Source of the DNA: Candidatus Aminicenantota bacterium
GTDB lineage: Bacteria; Acidobacteriota; Aminicenantia; UBA2199
Assembly: GCA_020355945.1 (NCBI GenBank)
Contig: CP070627.1
Location: forward strand, 5,063,373-5,081,559
Direction: 5' to 3'
Length of the DNA stretch: 18,187 bases
A model generated the notes under the pieces. The model worked only from the letters and a program-made list of their open reading frames with translations. It was not told where the DNA came from and searched no databases. Within the stretch, counting starts at the first letter, position 1. The number at the start of each line of letters is the position of its first letter. Below are positions 1 to 5,732 of the stretch, piece by piece. A program made the translations under genes and the position numbers.

Positions 1-156
1 CCTCCGGATATACACGCAGTCGATAAAATAGTGTACTGAATTGATCAGCATTGATATCTCCGGCTGTTCTTCACCATTCATTTCTTGCCGGATACCCGGT
101 TGTTGGTTTAGTTCAATTCCCGGTTGCAAACCTGTAAAAATATTATTGCTGCCCAT
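1..156 (-). CDS. Unknown protein, N-terminal 52 residues only (runs off left edge)
   Basis: An open frame runs leftward from ATG at 156 to the window edge without a stop. A near-perfect Shine-Dalgarno (AAGGAGGA on the minus strand, 161-168) sits 5 bases before the start. The visible protein begins MGSNNIFTGLQPGIELNQQP and continues polar and Gln/Glu-rich, then more hydrophobic around residues 37-50 (SVHYFIDCVYIRR at the edge). I do not recognise the family. No signal peptide is visible. A consensus promoter on the same strand (429-457) lies about 270 bases upstream, so the mRNA would have a long leader carrying dispersed repeats. The strong ribosome binding site makes a real gene likely; its function cannot be judged from this fragment. 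Confidence 0.7.
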   Translation of the reverse strand, partial: MGSNNIFTGLQPGIELNQQPGIRQEMNGEEQPEISMLINSVHYFIDCVYIRR

Positions 157-199
157 GTTTTCCTCCTTATTTAATAATTGACAATTGACAATTCTAATT

Positions 200-318
200 T
201 TAGCCACGAAGGTACACAAAGGTACACGAAGATAGGCCGCTGATGACCGCTGATTGAAATGTTGACTATGATAAAAGGCCCCAAAGATTTAGCCACAGAG
301 ATCACAGAGGTCACAGGG
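200..318. repeat. 'AGCCACAAAGGTACACGAAG'-type dispersed repeats
   Basis: Two units are visible: TTAGCCACGAAGGTACACAA followed by AGGTACACGAAG (200-231), and TTAGCCACAGAGATCACAGA followed by GGTCACAGGG (289-318). Between them is a short direct repeat of CCGCTGAT (237-254). A third unit lies at 11449-11480 and a related one at 8599-8658. Open frames through here have no ribosome binding site and repeat-derived content, so I treat them as noncoding. Confidence 0.65.
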
Positions 319-428
319 TCTTCGCCTGTTTTTATCAATAATGCAATGTTGATCATTGGCCGGGTTGATGGCATGGTAATTTCTTTGCCAACAGGTAAAA
401 TACTGTGGGTTAAAAATTGCATGCAATA

Positions 429-457
429 ATTATAATTCTATAATCGCAAATTGTCAA
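429..457 (-). promoter_or_regulatory. Consensus sigma70-type promoter, leftward
   Basis: On the minus strand TTGACA (457-452) is followed by exactly 17 bases and then TATAAT (434-429), a full match to the sigma70 consensus in an AT-rich stretch. It points toward the partial gene starting at 156 and would give a leader of roughly 265 bases containing the 'AGCCAC' repeats. Confidence 0.7.
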
Positions 458-487
458 GAATAAAAATTATATAATTGCAATTTTTTT

Positions 488-673
488 TTATCGATAGCCG
501 TAAAATCGGGTATCGACTTTCATTTGAAACGGTTTTCCCGGGGATTTTGTGGGTTTTAAGGTCTTTACTTTCGGGGAATCTATGGTATAATAATCATCTC
601 CGGGTTTAACCATGGGTATAAATCGTTCTCGTCTCCGGGTGATATTGACAGCGCCGTCATAAGGAATTGCCAT
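488..673 (-). CDS. Possible small protein or gene remnant (61 aa), unknown
   Basis: A leftward frame from ATG at 673 reads MAIPYDGAVN, continues basic and Pro/Lys-rich, and ends TRFYGYR before a stop at 488. Its codons look gene-like (varied AAA, CCC, GGA, GAT) rather than repeat-derived. However, there is no Shine-Dalgarno, and its start overlaps the start of the rightward XRE gene at 672, so both cannot use this region comfortably. It could be a small divergent gene, the tail of a displaced gene or chance. I recognise no family. Confidence 0.25.
   Translation of the reverse strand: MAIPYDGAVNITRRRERFIPMVKPGDDYYTIDSPKVKTLKPTKSPGKPFQMKVDTRFYGYR
563..591 (+). promoter_or_regulatory. Probable promoter of the first XRE gene
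   Basis: CTTTAC (563-568), 17 bases, then TATAAT (586-591), about 80 bases before the XRE start at 672. The -10 is perfect and the -35 is weak. The leader is long enough for operator sites, but no clear palindrome was recognised. Confidence 0.45.
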
Positions 674-1133
674 GAATGAGAGTTTGCTCACAGATATAGG
701 TAAGCGAATCCAGGAAGTGCGGCGTATTCTTGGGCTTCAGCAGAATGAAATGGCAAACGCCGTGGGTTTGAACCCGGGTTATTTATCGGAGATTGAGAAC
801 GGTCATAAGCACAACCCGGGGATTGCCACCCTCTACAAAATCTCCAGCCATTACAATGTCAGCCTGGATTACCTGGTACATGGGATTGGCCATATGTTTT
901 TGCCGGATAAAGAAAGCGATGAAAAGAAAAGTCAAGATATATTCAATGGTTTGGAAAATATCGAGGATGTGACCTGGCTTATGAAAAACAGTCGTTTTAT
1001 CAAAAATACCCTGTTAGCGTATGCGGAAAAAATGATGATTGAAAATGAATCTGTCATTAAAACTGAGATACTGAGGCAAAGAGAGAAAGAGGGAGAAAAA
1101 ACCGATGGTTCGGATGACGATAACCGGGTTTAG
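672..1133 (+). CDS. XRE-family helix-turn-helix transcriptional regulator
   Basis: A 153-residue protein with an N-terminal Cro/CI-type helix-turn-helix at about residues 9-65 (IGKRIQEVRRILGLQQNEMA, then VGLNPGYLSEIENG, then SLDYLVHG). It is followed by a charged helical tail (TWLMKNSRFIKNTLLAYAEK) that may serve dimerisation or effector binding. The start is set by AAGGA at 661-665, six bases before the ATG. It is a close paralogue of the regulator at 3949-4404: about 44 of 70 residues over the HTH region match by eye, and the tails match too. The two bracket the membrane and ABC genes, so a role in controlling that block is a reasonable inference. The DNA target and any ligand are unknown. 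Confidence 0.88.
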   Translation: MNESLLTDIGKRIQEVRRILGLQQNEMANAVGLNPGYLSEIENGHKHNPGIATLYKISSHYNVSLDYLVHGIGHMFLPDKESDEKKSQDIFNGLENIEDVTWLMKNSRFIKNTLLAYAEKMMIENESVIKTEILRQREKEGEKTDGSDDDNRV

Positions 1134-1264
1134 TACTACCGGGATTTCATGGTGCTTTGACCCCCGGCGCCAGGCAGGCAAATTTATTTTTTTACCTTTA
1201 ACTTTGCCAGGTCTTCGTGTATAATTTTAAACATGGACGTCAAGAAAAATAACAAATCAACGAT

Positions 1265-1270
1265 AAGGAG
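1265..1270 (+). promoter_or_regulatory. Ribosome binding site that decides the start at 1278
   Basis: AAGGAG lies seven bases before ATG at 1278. The frame is open further up to an ATG at 1233, but that start has no such site. A TATAAT at 1220-1225 would be a -10 with no good -35, and it would place transcription start close to 1233, which also favours 1278. Confidence 0.7.
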
Positions 1271-1277
1271 AAAAAAA

Positions 1278-1946
1278 ATGAGCTATAGAAAAAAAATTTC
1301 AATCTTAAAAGCGTTTGTATTTTGTTTTGGTTTAATCATTATAGGGTCCTTTTGTTTTTCATATATTTATTATAATGGTTCAACAGGTGGGTATGACCAA
1401 AATACACAACCCCCGGGAATCCAGGGTAATATATCAATGGAAATCCTGGTTACAGAGGGAGCCGGATATTTTTTCCAGGTTCATGCGAATGTTCAAACTC
1501 TTTTGAACATGGTGGAATTGCAGGATATTAAGGCCATCGATTATATAGAGCTTAACGAATTGGTAAAAAGTTCCTTAAATAACATTATAAACACCAGGAT
1601 GACTTTTGAGGAACTGATCAAAATCGCTGAAGAAACCCCATATAACCTTGAAGTGATTGAGCAATTAAATCACTTCGATTACGAGTTGTTATTAAAGGAA
1701 TACGGCTTAAATCCTTTTATATTCGGCACTGTACAGGAATATCTTGAAAAAGGAGATATTACCGGTACTTATAAGTATGCTTATGGTAATTTTAAAGAAA
1801 TTGAGCAATTGCTCTTGAATATCCAGGTATCAATTGCCGAAAATAGATTGCCGGGATTGACGATTTGCTGGAGATTAAATGAACTGAGTGCGGAAACGTC
1901 GCTGTTCGGCAGTTATATTGCACGAATTTTTAAAGCAATCAAATAG
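1278..1946 (+). CDS. Unknown membrane-anchored or exported protein, 222 aa
   Basis: The protein begins MSYRKKISILKAFVFCFGL, a basic tip followed by a single hydrophobic helix at about residues 9-31, so it is probably anchored in the membrane or carries an uncleaved signal. The rest (about 50-222) is acidic and helical with many Leu/Ile/Glu, no repeats, no recognisable catalytic motif and only one late Cys outside the membrane helix. I do not recognise the family. It lies in the same orientation as the following ABC-2 permease gene, 37 bases apart, and may be a partner of that system, but only position supports this. Confidence 0.75.
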   Translation: MSYRKKISILKAFVFCFGLIIIGSFCFSYIYYNGSTGGYDQNTQPPGIQGNISMEILVTEGAGYFFQVHANVQTLLNMVELQDIKAIDYIELNELVKSSLNNIINTRMTFEELIKIAEETPYNLEVIEQLNHFDYELLLKEYGLNPFIFGTVQEYLEKGDITGTYKYAYGNFKEIEQLLLNIQVSIAENRLPGLTICWRLNELSAETSLFGSYIARIFKAIK

Positions 1947-1983
1947 AAAAAAAATGATTTGAAACCTAACACAGGAGGTTAAG

Positions 1984-2184
1984 ATGATAGGATTTTTCCA
2001 CAGCTTTTCAGGAGAATATAAGAGGTATCTATATCGAATCTATATGGGTGCCTGGGCGATCATATTGGGAATTATGATGTTCCAGGCAAATTCAAATGTT
2101 AACGTGTTAAAACATAACCAGAATAAAATCAATGCTTTTAAAAAAATTCAAAAACCATATTTTGAAATTTTGACTAATGACTAA
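1984..2184 (+). CDS. ABC-2-type permease, N-terminal fragment cut off by a frameshift
   Basis: A 66-residue product starting MIGFFHSFSGEYKRYLYRIY, with one membrane helix at about 20-37 (YMGAWAIILGIMMF) and ending FEILTND. AGGAGG precedes the ATG at 1984. In permeases of this family the cytoplasmic entry, first helix and 'ILTNY-WYKFHGFNILF' segment are continuous. Here the stop falls just after ILTN, and the same residues TNYIWYKFHGF restart in the next frame at 2177. Removing one copy of the tandem GACTAAT (2172-2185) restores a single frame to 3952. Either the gene is recently broken, or the second part is made by reinitiation at the ATG that overlaps this stop (ATGACTAA). Confidence 0.75.
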   Translation: MIGFFHSFSGEYKRYLYRIYMGAWAIILGIMMFQANSNVNVLKHNQNKINAFKKIQKPYFEILTND

Positions 2185-2185
2185 T
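2172..2185 (+). repeat. 7-bp tandem duplication GACTAAT x2 causing a frameshift
   Basis: GACTAAT at 2172-2178 is repeated immediately at 2179-2185. The duplication adds seven bases inside the permease gene and changes the reading frame. With a single copy the codons read GAA ATT TTG ACT AAT TAT ATA TGG, giving EILTNYIW without a break. Confidence 0.85.
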
Positions 2186-3952
2186 TATATATGGTATAAA
2201 TTTCATGGTTTTAATATTTTATTTGTATTACCACCAACTTCGTTTATATCTAATGAAGCAGCCATACCGGATGACATGTCCGCAAAGATCGATTTCTATA
2301 CAAAGGTGAAAATTTTTAAAAATTTGAAAGGGAAAGCCCTGTCTTCACAAGGAAAGAAAATAAACCTTGATATTTCAGTCATTATTAAATTTCTAATCTC
2401 CCTGATGGCCATATTTTATGGCTTTGAGACATTACAAAATGAAGATTATTTGAAATTCCTGTCCAGTATATGGACACCCCGTAAAACTTTTATTTATGTA
2501 ATCCTTTCCCGTTTCTTATTATTTATAATGACATTCCTATTGGTAATGGGAATCGTATTCATTTTTATAAGGATACGGGGGGTTACTTTTAACCCTGGGG
2601 ATTTTTACTTCTTTGTCGGTTTCTTATTGGAAGCTTTGATTTTCCTGGGCATCTTTTTTTTCCTGGGAGTCTTATTCGGGCTTTTGAACAATATGAAATT
2701 AGCCATACTTTTGATTTTTATATCCTGGTTTTTCATCAATATTGCCAATTACTGGTTCATTAAACCCGCGGTGGAACCCGGATTTCCCGATGTAATTAAA
2801 GAATATCAAACAGAAATTGATAAATTTGTCGAATATAAAAATTTTGAAGTTTTAGCGGAAAAGAAATATGGAAAATTTGATCGAAAAAATATGGAAGCGG
2901 CCAGGAAAGTGATCGAAGACTTTTGGAAAAATTATTATCCGAAGAAAATCGCGCCACTGGAGAAAAAATTAAGGGATATGATTGCCAGGAGCATTGAAAA
3001 AGATCGCAGTATAGCCAAATTTTTCCCCGGACCTTTTTTCGATATGACTGGCAATGAAGTGAGCGGACGCGGCTATTCGAATTACCTGGGATTTTATGAT
3101 TATTCAATTGAAATGCAGGACAAATTTGTTCGGTTTATTATTGACCGGACCTATTATAACGACCCGAAGATCATGGTCAACTTTATCAAAGGAGATGAAG
3201 ATATTTTTATAGGCAAAAGCTCTCTGCCGCCTAATTTCTGGACCGGGTTAGCCATCCAGTACGGCTACCTGGTTTTGATCTTCTTTGCCGGCTATTTGGT
3301 TTTTATGCTGAAGATGCTGCCGAAACCTGAAAATGCCAGGGATTTCGACAATATCGAAATAAAATTTAAAAGCGGAGAAAATTCCGATATTAAAGATAAT
3401 ACCAATAGAGAAGAATTCAGCCAACAACTGGTCAATGTGTTCTTTGGAAAATGCCGGGACCTAAAATGGAAAGTAACTATGGATGATAAATCCCTGCTGA
3501 CCGGGAAAAAACACGACTTTCTCTTTATCCCTAAACCCGACCAAATCCCGGACGAATGGAAAATCAAACACCTGCTGAAATTTTTTAAACGCCTTTTCAA
3601 CCTGGACAACAAAAACCTGGAATCACTGTACAGCGAAAAACCCGGTGAAACCCGTAAACAATGGCTAAACCAATTTTACCGGGAACTGGAAATAGGAGAA
3701 AAAGCCAGTTTATTGATCTCATTGTTCATGCTGGCAAAAAAGCAGGTATATGTCAGTAATACTTTTGCTCATGATATCCCCGGTGAAATACGCTTGAACC
3801 TGTACCGCCTGGTGGAAGAGAAACTAGCCGCGGGATCCATGATCATAGATATCAATCGAATGGACAGCAAGTGGATGTTTAGTAAACTATGGCAAAGATA
3901 CTATTATAAAAAAGGCGGATACTATTCACTTCCGCCTCTAATAAACCAGTGA
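2177..3952 (+). CDS. ABC-2-type permease, main part, fused to a degenerate ATPase-like domain
   Basis: Residues 1-30 resume the interrupted permease (YKFHGFNILFVLPPTS). Membrane helices are visible at about 67-86, 105-131, 142-168, 173-195 and 355-379, with a long charged loop (200-350) between the fourth and fifth. This is the layout of ABC-2-type permeases. After the last helix a soluble tail (about 390-591) tracks an ABC ATPase: LVNVFFGK, DDKSLLTGKKHDFLFIPKP, LEIGEKASLLISLFMLAKKQ, VYVSNTFAHDIPGE. There is no GxxGxGKS, the signature LSGGQ is LEIGE, and the Walker B 'DE' is absent. The tail is thus probably a non-catalytic nucleotide-binding-domain relative, and an active ATPase would have to come from elsewhere; none is in this window. 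The ATG overlaps the stop of the N-terminal fragment. The 3' end overlaps the next XRE gene by four bases (GTGA). Substrate unknown. Confidence 0.72.
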   Translation: MTNYIWYKFHGFNILFVLPPTSFISNEAAIPDDMSAKIDFYTKVKIFKNLKGKALSSQGKKINLDISVIIKFLISLMAIFYGFETLQNEDYLKFLSSIWTPRKTFIYVILSRFLLFIMTFLLVMGIVFIFIRIRGVTFNPGDFYFFVGFLLEALIFLGIFFFLGVLFGLLNNMKLAILLIFISWFFINIANYWFIKPAVEPGFPDVIKEYQTEIDKFVEYKNFEVLAEKKYGKFDRKNMEAARKVIEDFWKNYYPKKIAPLEKKLRDMIARSIEKDRSIAKFFPGPFFDMTGNEVSGRGYSNYLGFYDYSIEMQDKFVRFIIDRTYYNDPKIMVNFIKGDEDIFIGKSSLPPNFWTGLAIQYGYLVLIFFAGYLVFMLKMLPKPENARDFDNIEIKFKSGENSDIKDNTNREEFSQQLVNVFFGKCRDLKWKVTMDDKSLLTGKKHDFLFIPKPDQIPDEWKIKHLLKFFKRLFNLDNKNLESLYSEKPGETRKQWLNQFYRELEIGEKASLLISLFMLAKKQVYVSNTFAHDIPGEIRLNLYRLVEEKLAAGSMIIDINRMDSKWMFSKLWQRYYYKKGGYYSLPPLINQ

Positions 3953-4404
3953 AAAAGAAATTTTTTACAGGAATAGGAAAACGCCTGGTTGAACTGCGTA
4001 AAGTCCTGGGAATTCAACAGAATGAAATGGCAGATCAAGTAGGTATGCAATCGAGCTATCTTTGCGACCTGGAAAACGGAAATAAAAGTAACCCCGGGAT
4101 TACTCAACTTTATCGAATCTCGAAAAAGTACGGTGTGAGCCTGGATTACCTGGTACTGGGTGAAGGTGAAATGTTTTTACCGGGAAAACAAGATGAAGAA
4201 AAAAAGATAGATGAATTTATCCCGTCCTTTGAAGGGCTGGCTGATCTAACCTGGCTGCTGAAGAACAGTAACTTTTTCAAAAACCTGATGCTGAGTCAAG
4301 CCTCTAAATTGTATTTTGAAAATGAGGAATTCATTAAAATGGAGATCAAGCGTCTCCGTGGGCTAACCGAAAAGCCCACCCCGGAAACTGAGAGAACTGA
4401 GTGA
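3949..4404 (+). CDS. XRE-family helix-turn-helix transcriptional regulator (paralogue of the one at 672)
   Basis: A 151-residue protein starting at GTG 3949, overlapping the permease stop as GTGA. It has no ribosome binding site of its own, so translational coupling is likely. The HTH is at about residues 9-65 (IGKRLVELRKVLGIQQNEMA, VGMQSSYLCDLENG, SLDYLVLGEGEMFLP). The helical tail (LTWLLKNSNFFKNLMLSQ) matches the tail of the regulator at 672. One regulator ahead of the membrane genes and one co-translated behind them suggests feedback control of the block, as inference from layout. Cys in the recognition region (SSYLCDLENG) is the most visible difference from its twin. Confidence 0.87.
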   Translation: MKKKFFTGIGKRLVELRKVLGIQQNEMADQVGMQSSYLCDLENGNKSNPGITQLYRISKKYGVSLDYLVLGEGEMFLPGKQDEEKKIDEFIPSFEGLADLTWLLKNSNFFKNLMLSQASKLYFENEEFIKMEIKRLRGLTEKPTPETERTE

Positions 4405-4503
4405 AAATAAAAAAATGAAGTGCACCAGGGTGAGGGATGGGGATAGGTAAACAATGCTGAAATGTTTGAATTCTTAACCGGCACCTTTTGCCCCATTATT
4501 GGC

Positions 4504-4532
4504 TTGACATTTATAGAAGAATTTATTATAGT
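4504..4532 (+). promoter_or_regulatory. Strong sigma70-type promoter of the AT-hook gene
   Basis: TTGACA (4504-4509), 17 bases, TATAGT (4527-4532): a perfect -35 and five of six bases at -10. Transcription would start near 4539, just ahead of the AGGAGGTGA ribosome site at 4550-4558. Confidence 0.68.
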
Positions 4533-4561
4533 TGTATTTTGCAAATAGCAGGAGGTGAAAC

Positions 4562-5194
4562 ATGAATCCCGAACCGGAAATAAATGCTTTAAGTAACGTT
4601 TATGAAGCACTTAAAGGGCTTAATAAGGCTCAGATCAAGAGAATCCTTGATTGGGTGACCGCTAAATTTATCCTGGACACGCCCCAAGAGTTTATAGCCC
4701 AACAAAGAGAAGCCGCTCCTTCAACTCAGCCGGAAATTTTACCGGAATCGGTAGAGCCTCCTCAGCCTGTTGTGGAACCGGTAAAAAAAAGACGCGGCAG
4801 GAAACCAGGAAAAAAGAAACGTATGGTTGAAGAGACACAAGAGACACCGCTGCAGCCGGTTGAACCGAAAATTACCGGATTCATTGAATATGATAATTTC
4901 GAAGACCTTTTATTATTCTCGAATTCAAAAACCAATACGGCCAAAATTTTACTGGCAGCGGCTTTTTTACAGGACAAAAAGAATTTAAAGGAATTCGGCA
5001 GTTATGATATCAGTTCTATGTTTAAAAAAATCGGAGAAGAAGTGAAGCATCCATCTGCCGCTATAAACAGTTTAATGAGCAAGAAGCCGCCGCTGCTGGT
5101 CCAGACCGGAACACAAGGCACCAGTAAACAATCAAGGAGAAAATTCAGGGTAACAGAAGAGGGCTTAAAGATGGCCCGGAATTATATAAAGTGA
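4562..5194 (+). CDS. AT-hook DNA-binding protein with a probable winged-helix C-terminal half
   Basis: A 210-residue protein with a strong ribosome site (AGGAGGTGA) and its own promoter. Residues 1-48 are a helical unit (NVYEALKGLNKAQIKRILDW) and 49-74 a Pro/Glu-rich linker. Residues 75-87 read KKRRGRKPGKKKR, a typical AT-hook core (RGRKP) that binds the minor groove of AT-rich DNA. A second acidic/proline linker leads to a compact domain (about 110-210: TAKILLAAAFLQDKKNLKEF, then SSMFKKIGEEVKHPSAAINS, then RRKFRVTEEGLKMARNYI). Its layout and closing 'RVTEEG' strand-helix resemble winged-helix folds. The overall family is not named with certainty. It sits between the XRE block and the lanthipeptide-like precursor and could be a nucleoid-type or specific regulator; targets are unknown. 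Confidence 0.7.
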   Translation: MNPEPEINALSNVYEALKGLNKAQIKRILDWVTAKFILDTPQEFIAQQREAAPSTQPEILPESVEPPQPVVEPVKKRRGRKPGKKKRMVEETQETPLQPVEPKITGFIEYDNFEDLLLFSNSKTNTAKILLAAAFLQDKKNLKEFGSYDISSMFKKIGEEVKHPSAAINSLMSKKPPLLVQTGTQGTSKQSRRKFRVTEEGLKMARNYIK

Positions 5195-5323
5195 AAAGTT
5201 TTCTTTTTGGGCAAAAAGTATGGGGTCAGGTAGATGCAAAATATTATTTCTGATCCTGGTTAACCGGAATACTTCACTTTCCATCGACTGGCGACTGTCC
5301 AGCCAAATAAAAATTCATAAAAT

Positions 5324-5330
5324 AGGAGGT
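5324..5330 (+). promoter_or_regulatory. Ribosome binding site of the lanthipeptide-like precursor
   Basis: AGGAGGT lies five bases before ATG at 5336. This near-ideal site strongly supports translation of the short gene that follows. Confidence 0.8.
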
Positions 5331-5335
5331 TCAAA

Positions 5336-5500
5336 ATGAACATCAAAAGGCTTAAGGGGAAATTGACCCTTAACAAACAAACCATTGCTCAATTGAGCAA
5401 AGATGAAATGGATTGGCCCAAAGGTAGAGGGACAGGATATCTTTGTTGTACCCGCACCTGTACTCCTACGAAATGTTGGTGTGAAACGGATGCCTGCTAA
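5336..5500 (+). CDS. Class I lanthipeptide-like precursor peptide, 54 aa
   Basis: The short gene encodes a leader with KLTLNKQTIAQLSKDEM (residues 9-25), which matches the LNKETIA-type leader of class I lanthipeptide precursors known from Bacteroidota-like and related genomes. Then comes KGRGTG (29-34), a plausible cleavage zone. The core (35-54) has six Cys (37, 38, 42, 47, 49, 54) and Thr at 39, 41, 43, 45 and 51; Thr33 lies just before it. There is no Ser in the core and no Cys in the leader, as expected if Thr residues are dehydrated and joined to Cys in methyllanthionine rings. AGGAGGT precedes the ATG. No LanB/LanC or LanM synthetase, protease or ABC exporter with an intact ATPase is in the window, so maturation enzymes must be outside it or act in trans. 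A disulfide-rich peptide is the alternative reading, but the leader argues against it. Confidence 0.8.
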   Translation: MNIKRLKGKLTLNKQTIAQLSKDEMDWPKGRGTGYLCCTRTCTPTKCWCETDAC

Positions 5501-5548
5501 TTACTATTGCTGAAAAGTTTTCGGTATCTTAGCGGTCAACATTTAACG

Positions 5549-5665
5549 TTAACAGGCTGTCCGGGAATTCAAAAAATCATAATGTTGAAGAATCAAAATT
5601 CAATTACATCGAAATTGTAGGGATCAGGCTTGCCTGTTTTGCATCGTTCTCGGACAGCCTGTTAA
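5549..5665. mobile_element. MITE-like element with 15-bp perfect terminal inverted repeats
   Basis: TTAACAGGCTGTCCG (5549-5563) and its exact reverse complement CGGACAGCCTGTTAA (5651-5665) enclose 87 bases with no coding frame. The outer four bases are TTAA on both sides, so they could be a target duplication instead of repeat ends. The 'AGGCTGTCCG' end resembles termini seen on some transposase families, but no transposase is here. This suggests a non-autonomous miniature element inserted just after the lanthipeptide-like gene. A very long-looped hairpin terminator is less likely. Confidence 0.55.
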
Positions 5666-5693
5666 TTGTTAAAACTTAAAACTTTGTTTTTTT

Positions 5694-5715
5694 AGCGCCC
5701 CTGCCCGCCGGAGGC
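5694..5715 (+). repeat. Partial copy of the 'GCCGCCGGAGGC' intergenic repeat
   Basis: AGCGCCCCTGCCCGCCGGAG followed by GC sits 17 bases beyond the uvrD stop. It matches the 3' end of the longer copies at 11504-11584 and 13967-14098; the TTAATAAAAAGTTTTTG end is missing. Confidence 0.55.
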
Positions 5716-5732
5716 AAAAAACGCCGCGGGAT

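Noticed and set aside
171..422. Leftward open frame of 83 codons
   Set aside because: It crosses the dispersed AGCCAC repeats, has no ribosome site, and its start lies right after the -10 of the consensus promoter.
1233..1277. Earlier ATG for the unknown membrane protein
   Set aside because: No ribosome site there, while AAGGAG is well placed for ATG at 1278, which also puts the basic tip directly before the membrane helix.
2172..2185. Phase-variable switch in the permease
   Set aside because: Only two repeat copies of seven bases are present, too few for high-rate slippage; a plain duplication is simpler.
5203..5218. CTTTTT/AAAAAG hairpin as terminator of the AT-hook gene
   Set aside because: The stem is almost only A-T pairs and is not followed by a T-run.
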